Made by a program: the position numbers and the translations under genes. From Sedimentitalea xiamensis (lineage in GTDB: Bacteria > Pseudomonadota > Alphaproteobacteria > Rhodobacterales > Rhodobacteraceae): DNA of 64,000 bases. Below are positions 48,942-57,537 of the stretch, in pieces (the first letter of the stretch is position 1; each line of letters begins with the position of its first letter). A model generated the notes under the pieces. The model did no database searches. It had not been told where the DNA came from and saw only the letters and a program-made list of their open reading frames with translations. The stretch lies in contig NZ_JASNJE010000006.1 in assembly GCF_030164465.1 (NCBI RefSeq), positions 142,786 through 206,785 on the forward strand, written 5' to 3'.

Positions 48942-50165
48942 GTGGACTACACCGCTGAACTCGACGCGGCGATCGATCGCCTGCACCAGGAAGGCCGCTA
49001 CCGGACCTTTATCGATATCGAACGCCGCAACGGCCAGTTCCCGCATGCCGTATGGACCCAGCCCGATGGCAGCTTTCGCGACATCACCGTCTGGTGCGGC
49101 AACGATTACCTGGGGATGGGGCAGAACCCGGTCGTTCTGAATGCGATGAAGGACGCCATCGACGCCACCGGCGCCGGGTCGGGCGGCACGCGTAACATTT
49201 CCGGCACAACGGTCTATCACAAGCGGCTCGAGGCCGAACTGGCGGACCTGCACGGCAAGGAAAGCGCGCTGCTGTTCACCAGCGCCTATATCGCCAACGA
49301 CGCCACCCTGAGCACGCTGCCCAAGCTGTTTCCGGGTCTGATTATCTATTCCGACGAGCTGAACCATGCCTCGATGATCGAGGGCGTGCGCCGCAACGGC
49401 GGGGCCAAGCGCATCTTCCGCCACAACGACGTGGCGCACCTGCGCGAGCTGATGGCGGCGGATGATCCTGCCGCACCCAAGCTGATCGCATTCGAATCGA
49501 TCTATTCGATGGATGGCGATTTCGGCCCCATAGAGGCGATCTGCGATCTGGCGGATGAATTTAATGCTTTGACTTATATCGATGAAGTCCATGCCGTCGG
49601 CATGTATGGCCCGCGCGGCGCGGGGGTGGCGGAGCGCGACCGCCTGATGCACCGGCTGGACATCATCAACGGCACCCTGGCCAAGGCTTTCGGCGTGATG
49701 GGCGGCTATATCGCGGCCAGCTACAAGATGTGCGACGCCATCCGGTCCTATGCGCCCGGTTTCATCTTCACCACGTCGCTGCCGCCCGCGGTCGCGGCTG
49801 GCGCCGCCGCGTCGGTGGCCTTTCTCAAACAGGCGCCGGAGCTGCGCGAAAAGCACCAGGCCCAGGCCAAGATACTGAAAACACGTCTGAAAGCGCTCGG
49901 GCTTCCGATCATCGATCATGGCAGTCACATCGTTCCGGTGATCGTCGGGGACCCGGTCCATACCAAGAAGCTCAGCGACATGCTTCTCAAGGACCATGGC
50001 ATCTACGTGCAGCCGATCAATTTCCCGACCGTGCCACGCGGCACCGAACGGCTTCGTTTCACCCCATCGCCCGTGCACGGGCCGGATGAAATGAACAAGC
50101 TGGTGCGCGCGATGGACAGCCTGTGGTCGCATTGTGCGCTGAATCGCGCCGAGTTGAGCGCCTGA
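48942..50165 (+). CDS. hemA: 5-aminolevulinate synthase
   Basis: The PLP enzyme condenses glycine and succinyl-CoA to 5-aminolevulinate, the first step of tetrapyrrole synthesis in alphaproteobacteria. The 407-residue protein carries [50 protein letters not shown] and the PLP-lysine region [14 protein letters not shown] chose the GTG at 48942 ([10 protein letters not shown]), which gives the exact length of Rhodobacter HemA and has GGAGGAG upstream; the frame starts 21 codons earlier but without homology. A perfect Fnr box lies in its promoter region. Confidence 0.97.
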   Translation: MDYTAELDAAIDRLHQEGRYRTFIDIERRNGQFPHAVWTQPDGSFRDITVWCGNDYLGMGQNPVVLNAMKDAIDATGAGSGGTRNISGTTVYHKRLEAELADLHGKESALLFTSAYIANDATLSTLPKLFPGLIIYSDELNHASMIEGVRRNGGAKRIFRHNDVAHLRELMAADDPAAPKLIAFESIYSMDGDFGPIEAICDLADEFNALTYIDEVHAVGMYGPRGAGVAERDRLMHRLDIINGTLAKAFGVMGGYIAASYKMCDAIRSYAPGFIFTTSLPPAVAAGAAASVAFLKQAPELREKHQAQAKILKTRLKALGLPIIDHGSHIVPVIVGDPVHTKKLSDMLLKDHGIYVQPINFPTVPRGTERLRFTPSPVHGPDEMNKLVRAMDSLWSHCALNRAELSA

Positions 50166-50288
50166 CCCCAAGCCTGTGTGCAAAATCCTTGCGCTGTGTT
50201 AGCATTGTCGAAAGAAAAGCGTGAATGAGTCGAGGGGACGACTCCACACGCTGCGACGGACCGCAGCAGGCGACATGGGGCAGCAGGC

Positions 50289-51536
50289 ATGATCGGGCGC
50301 AAGGGACAGCGCAAACCTGAAACAGACGACGTCGACGTTGTCAGACCCAAAGGGTTTGACGACTTCGAATTGCGTCTGGGTGACACCATGCGCGGCGAAC
50401 GCGCCACCATGGGCAAGTCTTTGCTCGATGTGCAGCGGGAACTGCGGATCAAGGCGTCCTACATCGCCGCGATCGAAAACTCCGACCCGTCTGCGTTCGA
50501 CACGCCGGGCTTCATCGCCGGCTACGTGCGGTCCTATGCCCGCTATCTGAACATGGACCCGGACGAAGCTTTCACCGCGTTCTGCGCCGAAAGCGGGTTT
50601 TCGGTGGCCCACGGAATGTCCGCCGAAGCCTCGGTCGTCAAGAAATCGCTGGGGGTCGCCCGCGCCGGTGACGGGGCAAAGGCGAAATTCGCCGTGCGCG
50701 ACCCTTTCATCACACCGAACACGCCGTTCATACCATCCAGCGATGGCGTGCTGAGCCACCTGGAACTGCGGGGCATTGGCTCCATCCTGGTGCTCGTCGC
50801 CCTGATCGGAGGGATCGGATACGGCGGATGGTCGGTTCTGAAGCAGGTTCAGCAAGTTCAGCTCTCTCCCGTCGAACAGACGCCCATCGTCCTGTCGGAT
50901 CTCGATCCCCTGAACGGCGCGATCGCGCCGGAAGCGACCGAAGACGGCGAATCTTCCGGTTTGAATACGCCGCGGGCGGAAGCGCTGGATCGCCTGTATC
51001 GCCCGCAGGCGCTTGATGTGCCGGTTCTGACGGCGCGCGATGCACCGATCTCGACATTGGATCCGCGCAGCGTCGGCACGTTCAGCCATCCGGACCTGCC
51101 GGACATGATTGTCGCCGAAGCGGTTGACGAATTCGAACCGCGCCGTGAAGCGGCGGTGCCGCAAGTCGTTGAAACCGCGGTCCAACAACTGCGCATGGTG
51201 GCCGTGCGGCCGTCCTGGGTCCGGGTCAGGGCCGCGGACGGCACCGTCATCTTCGAAGGTATCATGGAAGGCGGCCAGACCTATGACGTGCCTCTGACGG
51301 AAGAACCGCCGACCCTGCGGGCCGGGGAATCCGGATCGATCTATTTCGCTTTGGCGAACGAGCATTTCGGCCCGATCGGCGCACGCGGCACGGTCACATC
51401 CAACGTGCCCTTGTCCATCGAAGCGGTCAGGGAACGTTTCGCGGTGGCCGATATCGAACAGGATGGCGACCTGGCCCGCATGGTGGCCGAGGCGCAGACG
51501 CTTTCCCAACAATCCGGGCCGGTCACGCAACCCTGA
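50289..51536 (+). CDS. RodZ-like membrane protein with HTH and DUF4115
   Basis: The 415-residue protein has a cytoplasmic HTH_25 domain (about residues 26-95: FELRLGDTMRGERATMGKSLLDVQRELRIKASYIAAIENSD, GFIAGYVRSYARYL), one membrane helix (about 160-182), a long low-complexity periplasmic linker and a C-terminal DUF4115 beta domain (about 300-375: SWVRVRAADGTVIFEGIMEGGQTYDVPL). This is the RodZ architecture; RodZ links MreB to the cell wall machinery. Its place right before ispG is also that of rodZ in many bacteria. The name rodZ is likely but not proven. Confidence 0.87.
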   Translation: MIGRKGQRKPETDDVDVVRPKGFDDFELRLGDTMRGERATMGKSLLDVQRELRIKASYIAAIENSDPSAFDTPGFIAGYVRSYARYLNMDPDEAFTAFCAESGFSVAHGMSAEASVVKKSLGVARAGDGAKAKFAVRDPFITPNTPFIPSSDGVLSHLELRGIGSILVLVALIGGIGYGGWSVLKQVQQVQLSPVEQTPIVLSDLDPLNGAIAPEATEDGESSGLNTPRAEALDRLYRPQALDVPVLTARDAPISTLDPRSVGTFSHPDLPDMIVAEAVDEFEPRREAAVPQVVETAVQQLRMVAVRPSWVRVRAADGTVIFEGIMEGGQTYDVPLTEEPPTLRAGESGSIYFALANEHFGPIGARGTVTSNVPLSIEAVRERFAVADIEQDGDLARMVAEAQTLSQQSGPVTQP

Positions 51537-51611
51537 CCGTCTCGGCATTGCTGCACGCTCCGGTTCGGGCTATCTGTGCCGCAGACACGAACCGGAAAAA
51601 GAACGCCTGAC

Positions 51612-52733
51612 ATGTCGCTGAATTCGATCCGCCCCTGGCGCAACATCTACCGTCGCAAGTCCCGTCAGATCATGGTCGGCAAGGTGCCGGTGGGCGGCGA
51701 CGCGCCCATTGCGGTGCAGACGATGACCAACACGCTGACCACCGATGTGGCCGCAACCGTCGCGCAGGTCCAGGCGGCGGCCGAAGCCGGCGCGGACATC
51801 GTGCGCGTGTCGGTGCCCGACGAAGCGTCATCGAAAGCGCTGAAACACATCGTGGCCGAAAGCCCGGTGCCGATCGTGGCCGACATCCATTTCCACTACA
51901 AGCGCGGGATAGAGGCCGCGGAGGCGGGGGCCGCCTGTCTGCGGATCAATCCGGGCAATATCGGCGATGAACGGCGGGTGCGGGACGTCATCCAGGCGGC
52001 GCGCGATCACGATTGTTCGATCCGCATCGGGGTCAACGCGGGCAGCCTGGAAAAGCATCTGCTGGACAAATACGGTGAGCCCTGTCCGGACGCGATGGTG
52101 GAAAGCGGACTCGCGCATATCCGCATCCTTCAGGACAACGATTTCCACGATTTCAAGATCAGCGTGAAAGCGTCGGACGTGTTCATGTCCGCCGCCGCCT
52201 ATCAGCAGCTGGCAGAGGCGACGGATGCGCCGCTGCACCTTGGAATCACCGAAGCCGGCGGACTGACCAGCGGCACGATCAAGTCGGCCATCGGTCTGGG
52301 CAACCTGCTCTGGATGGGGATTGGCGACACGATCCGGGTGTCTCTGTCCGCCGACCCGGTCGAAGAGGTCAAGGTCGGGTTCGAGATCCTGAAATCGCTT
52401 GGCTTGCGCCACCGTGGCGTCAACATCATCAGTTGCCCAAGCTGCGCCCGGCAGGGCTTTGACGTGATCAAGACCGTCGAGGCGCTGGAAAAGCGATTGG
52501 AACACATCAAGACTCCGATGAGCCTGAGCATCATCGGATGCGTGGTCAACGGGCCGGGCGAAGCGCTGATGACCGACGTCGGCTTTACCGGCGGCGGCGC
52601 CGGCAGCGGCATGGTCTACCTGGCGGGCAGGCAGAGCCACAAGCTCAGCAATGAACAGATGCTGGATCACATCGTCGAGCAGGTGGAAAAGAAGGCGGCG
52701 GAACTCGACAGCGCGGCCGAGGCCGCCGAATAG
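51612..52733 (+). CDS. ispG: 4-hydroxy-3-methylbut-2-en-1-yl diphosphate synthase (MEP pathway)
   Basis: The [4Fe-4S] enzyme makes HMBPP from MEcPP in isoprenoid synthesis. The 373-residue protein shows TIM-barrel motifs ([53 protein letters not shown]) and the cluster Cys in [12 protein letters not shown] and [13 protein letters not shown] chose the ATG at 51612 ([17 protein letters not shown]); 12 upstream codons in frame are not conserved. It follows the RodZ-like gene by 75 bp. Confidence 0.97.
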   Translation: MSLNSIRPWRNIYRRKSRQIMVGKVPVGGDAPIAVQTMTNTLTTDVAATVAQVQAAAEAGADIVRVSVPDEASSKALKHIVAESPVPIVADIHFHYKRGIEAAEAGAACLRINPGNIGDERRVRDVIQAARDHDCSIRIGVNAGSLEKHLLDKYGEPCPDAMVESGLAHIRILQDNDFHDFKISVKASDVFMSAAAYQQLAEATDAPLHLGITEAGGLTSGTIKSAIGLGNLLWMGIGDTIRVSLSADPVEEVKVGFEILKSLGLRHRGVNIISCPSCARQGFDVIKTVEALEKRLEHIKTPMSLSIIGCVVNGPGEALMTDVGFTGGGAGSGMVYLAGRQSHKLSNEQMLDHIVEQVEKKAAELDSAAEAAE

Positions 52734-52742
52734 AGTTCGTAA

Positions 52743-52776
52743 CCGGCCGCCGCCGGCAAACCCGGTCGGCGGCCGG
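52743..52776. terminator. GC-rich hairpin between convergent ispG and dsbA-like genes
   Basis: CCGGCCGCCG (52743-52752) pairs perfectly with CGGCGGCCGG (52767-52776) over a 14-base loop, ten bases after the ispG stop. No T run follows on either strand, so it may be a weak or Rho-assisted terminator or simply protect the RNA 3' end. Confidence 0.45.
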
Positions 52777-52841
52777 GGTTCCGGGGCGTCAGACGGCCGT
52801 CATCCGGCGGGTCATGGCGGCGGCGCTCTCCGACACGGCCA

Positions 52842-53591
52842 TCATCTGTCGCGTTTGTCCGCCACGATCAACTCCATCTGGTCGGCGGGCAGATAGCCCC
52901 GCAGCAACTCGTCTTCCAGCACGAAGGTCGGCGTGCCGCTGATCTGCAAACGCTGCGCCAGAGCGCGGGTGGCGGCGATTTCCTGCGTGACCTCTTCGCT
53001 GTCCATTCGGGCCAGTATCGCGTCGCTGTCCAGCCCGAACCCGTCCGCGAGCCGGCGCAGCGTCACGTCGGTCAGGTCGCTGTTGATTTCCATCAGAGCG
53101 TCGTGAACCTGTTTGTAGGCCTCGTCTCCGGCAACATGCCGGGTCGCGATGGCGAATCTGGACGAGATCATCGACGCTTCGCCCAGGATCGGGAATTCCT
53201 TGACGATCACCCGGATATTACCGTCGTTTTCCAGCAACTTGGCGACCTCCGGCTTGGCGCGGCGGCAATAGCCGCAACGGTAGTCCATGAACTCCACCAG
53301 CGTGATGTCGCCATCCGGGTTTCCGCCGACCCAGGAAAAACCGTCATTGAAAATCTCGTCGGCGTTCGCCTGCACGAGGCTGACGTCGGCCTCGGCCTGC
53401 GCGGTGGCCTTGCGTTCCTCGAGCAGGTTGACCGCTTCGATGATGATCTCGGGATTGTCCATCAGGTAGGCGCGGACCTCGGCGCGGAACGCCTCGCGTT
53501 CGGCGTCGGTCATGGCGGTGAGATCGGCGGCGCAGGCCGATCCCGCCAGCAAGGCAAATGCGGTCAGGGCGGGAGCGGCTAGGCGGATCAT
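52842..53591 (-). CDS. ScsC/DsbA-like periplasmic thiol-disulfide protein
   Basis: The 249-residue protein has a signal peptide (cleavage near ACAADL), an N-terminal helical ScsC-type oligomerisation segment (about 25-85; EAFRAEVRAYLMDNPEIIIEAVNLLEERK), and a thioredoxin-fold DsbA domain with active site CGYC (DYRCGYCRRAKPE) and cis-Pro in ISGTPTFVLED. It could oxidise or isomerise disulfides. I chose the ATG at 53591 after GAGGAAG; it overlaps the M48 peptidase stop by four bases, which ties both to envelope protein quality control. Confidence 0.92.
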   Translation of the reverse strand: MIRLAAPALTAFALLAGSACAADLTAMTDAEREAFRAEVRAYLMDNPEIIIEAVNLLEERKATAQAEADVSLVQANADEIFNDGFSWVGGNPDGDITLVEFMDYRCGYCRRAKPEVAKLLENDGNIRVIVKEFPILGEASMISSRFAIATRHVAGDEAYKQVHDALMEINSDLTDVTLRRLADGFGLDSDAILARMDSEEVTQEIAATRALAQRLQISGTPTFVLEDELLRGYLPADQMELIVADKRDR

Positions 53592-54964
53592 CGTTTCTTC
53601 CTCTTGTTTGCGTGTTCGGATGCAATGACCACATCTTGGGCGCGCTGCCAAGGTGCAGAGCCGCGCGGTAACAGGGTTGTGGCCCTTTGTGCCTGGCGCG
53701 CCGCGTCTTCCATGCGCCCTTCGAGCGCGTGGCGTTCCGCGGTCGTGAGCGCCGCCATCCCGGTTTCCCCAAGCCTGGCATAGGCCAGTGCCAGATCGCG
53801 CATCACCCGCGCATCGCGGAAATCCCGCGATCGCGCTTCTTCCAGCGGGCCGAGCGCGGCCTTGGGCTGATCCGCCGCCAGAAGCGCCCGGCCATAGCTG
53901 CCCTGAATGAGCGATTCGCGCGGGGCAAGCGCGACGGCGGTCCGGTAGGCGTCCAGCGCGGGTTGCAGTTGCCGGTTCTCCAGCAGGATCTGCCCTTTCA
54001 GTTCGTGGTAATACGCATCGTCGGGGCGGGCGGCGATGGCGGCATCCATGGCCTTCAGCGCCGCTTTCAGATCGTTGTTCCGGTGATGGGCGATGGCCTC
54101 GCGCATCAGACGCACGTCCGCGTGGGGTTCCTCGGGCGCCCGGCGCAGCGTCCATTTAGGCGCGCGTGTGAAGGCGGACAGTTTGCCCTGTACGCGTGCG
54201 AACCAGTAGGTGTCTTCCGGCTTGGACGGCGGGGCGACCGGCTGAGCGGCCACATAGCTCTCTGCGACGCGGATCCGGTCCTGGGTCAAGGGGTGGGATT
54301 GCATGTAGGGATCCTGCCGGCCGACGCTGAGCGCTTCCTGTCCGGCGAAAGCCCGGTGCAGATCGACCAACCCCTGCGGGTCGAGTCCGGTGCTGGTCAT
54401 GTAGTGCGCGGCTGACCTGTCGGCGGCGGATTCTTCGGCGCGTGTGTGGACAAAGAACCCGCGGAGCGCCGAAGACGCCGTTCCCGCGGCGATCCCCCCG
54501 GCAGCGCTGCCCGCGCCCGCGGCGGCGGCGGCGACGGCAAGTGCGGCACCCAGCCCGGCAGCCGTTCGGGCGCTGCGCAGGTTCCCCATGCGCCGCGCGA
54601 TGTGGCCGTTGGAAATATGCGCCGCTTCATGCGCGATCACCGCTTGCAGCATGGCGGCGGACTGCACCTTGAGGATCAGGCCATGGTGCAGGAACACGGT
54701 CTGGCCATCGACGACGAACGCGTTGAGCGAACTGTCGTCCACCACGAGCACCCTGACGCGCTTCGGATTGAGGCCCGCCGCCCGAAGCACCGGTGCGGCA
54801 AGTTCGGACAGCCCATGTTCGATATCGGGGTCGCGCAAAAGCGACGCGGCGGCCGCCTCCGCGGCCGTGACGACATGCGTCGCGATGGCAAGCGCCGCGA
54901 CGGCCACGCGGAACCGATCGACCACAAGCATTGACGTCAGTCGGGATAATCGGTCAAACCACAT
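53588..54964 (-). CDS. M48-family metalloprotease with TPR repeats (BepA-like)
   Basis: The 458-residue periplasmic protease has the zinc motif HEAAH (AVIAHEAAHISNGHIARRMG, about residue 130) and third ligand in ESAADRSAAHYM, then a TPR region (about 290-440; ALKAMDAAIAARPDDAYYHELKG, ALDAYRTAVALAPRESLI). BepA/YfgC-type proteins control outer-membrane proteins. A signal helix lies at about residues 22-40. Two starts are possible: 54964 (used here) and 54931 (MLVVDRFR), the latter giving a neater signal peptide but no ribosome binding site. It is divergent from the aminotransferase gene. Confidence 0.9.
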   Translation of the reverse strand: MWFDRLSRLTSMLVVDRFRVAVAALAIATHVVTAAEAAAASLLRDPDIEHGLSELAAPVLRAAGLNPKRVRVLVVDDSSLNAFVVDGQTVFLHHGLILKVQSAAMLQAVIAHEAAHISNGHIARRMGNLRSARTAAGLGAALAVAAAAAGAGSAAGGIAAGTASSALRGFFVHTRAEESAADRSAAHYMTSTGLDPQGLVDLHRAFAGQEALSVGRQDPYMQSHPLTQDRIRVAESYVAAQPVAPPSKPEDTYWFARVQGKLSAFTRAPKWTLRRAPEEPHADVRLMREAIAHHRNNDLKAALKAMDAAIAARPDDAYYHELKGQILLENRQLQPALDAYRTAVALAPRESLIQGSYGRALLAADQPKAALGPLEEARSRDFRDARVMRDLALAYARLGETGMAALTTAERHALEGRMEDAARQAQRATTLLPRGSAPWQRAQDVVIASEHANKRKKR

Positions 54965-54986
54965 GGCCGCACCATGGGAGAAGCAC

Positions 54987-56132
54987 ATGCGAAACTCAAT
55001 CCGCTCCAGGGTCGATCCCTTCATTGTGATGGACGTGATGGAAGCGGCGCGCCGCGCCGAGGAATCCGGGCGGCGCATCATCCATATGGAGGTCGGTCAG
55101 CCCGGAACCGGGGCACCGAAAGGCGCGGTCCGCGCCCTGTCCGGCGCGCTCGGAACCGACGCCTTGGGCTATACGGTGGCGCTGGGATTGCCGGCCCTGC
55201 GTCGCCGCATCGCGCGGATGTACGGCGAATGGTATGGCGTCGATATCGATCCGGAGCGCGTGGTGATCACATCCGGGTCTTCCGGCGGCTTCATCCTTGC
55301 GTTCACGGCTCTGTTCGATACCGGCGACAGGGTCGGGATCGGCGCGCCGGGGTATCCCAGCTACCGTCAGATCCTGCGTGCGCTGGACCTTGTGCCTGTG
55401 GACCTTCCAACCTCGACCGAAAACCGTCTTCAACCGGTTCCCAGCGACTTCGCCGGATTGGACTTGGCCGGGCTGATGGTGGCGTCGCCCGCCAATCCCA
55501 CCGGCACGATGCTGGACCGCGAGAGCATGGCCGCGCTTGTCGAGACGGCCCATGGGCAGGGCGCGGCCTTCATCAGCGACGAGATCTATCACGGCATCGA
55601 ATACGAGGCCAAGGCGGTCACGGCCCTGGAACTGACCGACGACTGCTACGTCATCAATTCCTTTTCCAAGTATTTCAGCATGACCGGCTGGCGGGTCGGC
55701 TGGATGGTGGTGCCGGAGTCCCATGTGCGCGTGCTGGAGCGGATCGCCCAGAACATGTTCATCTGTCCGCCTCACGCCAGCCAGGTCGCTGCCCTGGCCG
55801 CCATGGACTGCGAAGAGGAACTTGAGGCAAATCTGGCGGTCTACAGGATCAACCGCGACCTGATGCTGACCGGATTGCCGCGCGCCGGGTTCACCAGGAT
55901 CGCGCCGCCGGACGGAGCGTTCTATGTCTATGCCGACGTTTCCGACCTGACCGATGACAGCCGCGCCTTTGCCGCCGAGATCCTCGAAAAGGCCGGCGTC
56001 GCGGTGACGCCCGGACTTGATTTCGACCCGGAGCGCGGCCACAAGACCTTGCGGTTCTCCTATGCGCGCGCGACCGGGGATATCGAAGAGGGATTGGTCC
56101 GGCTGGCGCGGTTCATGGCTGCGCGGCCCTGA
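54987..56132 (+). CDS. Class I/II PLP-dependent aminotransferase
   Basis: The 381-residue fold-type I aminotransferase has the AspC-like pattern HMEVGQPGTGAPKGAVRAL, VITSGSSGGFILAFTAL, the NPTG motif in VASPANPTGTMLD, the DEIYHG cofactor Asp/Tyr segment, and the PLP lysine in INSFSKYFSMTGWRVGWMV. The amino donor cannot be deduced. I chose the ATG at 54987 with GGGAG six bases upstream; a long open frame before it is antisense to the M48 gene. It is followed after 88 bp by the amidase gene. Confidence 0.93.
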   Translation: MRNSIRSRVDPFIVMDVMEAARRAEESGRRIIHMEVGQPGTGAPKGAVRALSGALGTDALGYTVALGLPALRRRIARMYGEWYGVDIDPERVVITSGSSGGFILAFTALFDTGDRVGIGAPGYPSYRQILRALDLVPVDLPTSTENRLQPVPSDFAGLDLAGLMVASPANPTGTMLDRESMAALVETAHGQGAAFISDEIYHGIEYEAKAVTALELTDDCYVINSFSKYFSMTGWRVGWMVVPESHVRVLERIAQNMFICPPHASQVAALAAMDCEEELEANLAVYRINRDLMLTGLPRAGFTRIAPPDGAFYVYADVSDLTDDSRAFAAEILEKAGVAVTPGLDFDPERGHKTLRFSYARATGDIEEGLVRLARFMAARP

Positions 56133-56220
56133 AAATCCGTCAGTTCCAATGGCTGCGTTCCGCGGCGAGCCAAGCGGAACGATCCGGCGAGGCGGCGGTT
56201 GCGAGACGAAACGGAGACGC

Positions 56221-57441
56221 ATGATAAGACCGCTGATTCTTTTTGCCGCGATCTGGCTGGAGATCGGGATGGCCCAGGCCGGGGATCTCGGTGGACACGC
56301 ACGTGTGGACGCCGAAAGAAGCCGGATAACCGACGCCTGGTTCAAGTCGGCGCAGATCGACCTGTATCTCAGCCAGGGCGTTCCGTTCCGGTTGTTCACC
56401 CTGGATGCGCCGCCGCGTCTGGTCCTGGATCTGCAGGAGGCGGACTGGACCGGTCTGCGCCCGGAGCGGTTTCTCGACAGCGAGAGGGTCACGCAGGTCC
56501 GGTTCGGTGACTATCTGCTCGGCTGGTCCCGCCTGGTCCTGGAACTGGACGGGCCGATGTCCGTTTCACGGGCCGACATGACGCTCGGTGATGGCACGGG
56601 CGGCGCGCATCTGACGGTGCGTTTGCAGCCGGAAACGCCCGAAGCCTTTGCCGCCGGTGCGGGCGCGCCCCTTGATCCGCGTTGGGATTTGCCCCCGCCC
56701 GCCGAAATACCGGCGGTTCCGCCACGCGGACCGAACGCCCCCCTCGTGGTGGTTCTGGATCCGGGACACGGCGGGCTTGATCCGGGGGCGGAAACCGATA
56801 CCGTGAACGAAAAAACGCTGATGCTGACCTTTGCCCGCGAATTGCGGGATCTGCTGGAGCGCAGTGGCGGGTTTCACGTCGTGCTGACGCGCGACACCGA
56901 CCGGTTCGTCTCGTTGGAACAGCGGGTTTCGATTGCCCACCAGATGGGCGCGGATGTGTTCCTGTCCCTGCATGCCGATGCGCTGGCCGAGGGGATGGCG
57001 CATGGGGCCACGGTTCATGTTCTGGCGCGGGACGCCTCTGATTCCGCCAGCGCCAGGCTTGCCGAACGCCACGATCGCGCCGACCTTCTGTCTGGCATCG
57101 ATCTGAGCGATGCGGACGACGAAGTGACCGGCGTTCTGCTGGACCTTGCGCGGCAGGAAACACGGCCGCGCACCGAGGCGCTGGCGAAAGAACTGGTCAG
57201 GTCGATGGCGGAGGCCGGCGGGCCCATGAACAACCGCCCGCTGCGCCGGGCCGCGTTTTCGGTCCTGAAAGCCGCCGACATCCCGTCTGTCCTGATCGAG
57301 ATCGGATTCCTGAGCAGTCCGCGCGACCTGCGGAACCTGCGGGACCCGGTGTGGCGGGCCGGCATGGCGCTTGGTCTGCGCAACGGTTTGCTGGCCTGGC
57401 GCGACGCGGACATTGCGTTGCGACCGCTGATAAGGCAGTAG
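56221..57441 (+). CDS. N-acetylmuramoyl-L-alanine amidase, AmiC-type
   Basis: The 406-residue periplasmic zinc amidase splits septal peptidoglycan. It has a signal peptide (cleavage near MAQAGD), an AMIN domain for envelope targeting (about 25-140; PFRLFTLDAPPRLVLDLQEADW) and an Amidase_3 domain (about 175-395) with zinc ligands in VLDPGHGGLDPGA, VNEKT, FLSLHADAL and catalytic Glu in VLIEIGFLSS. I chose the ATG at 56221 after GGAG. The next gene, PBP1A, starts 96 bp further on, a common amiC-mrcA pairing in alphaproteobacteria. Confidence 0.95.
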   Translation: MIRPLILFAAIWLEIGMAQAGDLGGHARVDAERSRITDAWFKSAQIDLYLSQGVPFRLFTLDAPPRLVLDLQEADWTGLRPERFLDSERVTQVRFGDYLLGWSRLVLELDGPMSVSRADMTLGDGTGGAHLTVRLQPETPEAFAAGAGAPLDPRWDLPPPAEIPAVPPRGPNAPLVVVLDPGHGGLDPGAETDTVNEKTLMLTFARELRDLLERSGGFHVVLTRDTDRFVSLEQRVSIAHQMGADVFLSLHADALAEGMAHGATVHVLARDASDSASARLAERHDRADLLSGIDLSDADDEVTGVLLDLARQETRPRTEALAKELVRSMAEAGGPMNNRPLRRAAFSVLKAADIPSVLIEIGFLSSPRDLRNLRDPVWRAGMALGLRNGLLAWRDADIALRPLIRQ

Positions 57442-57537
57442 GAGCCGCAGCGTCAGGCGATTTGTCGCCCGCTTGTGTTTTGACCCTTGCGTGTCGGCTC
57501 CCTATATTGGCAACAGCGCGCGAGTAGAGGCCCCAGT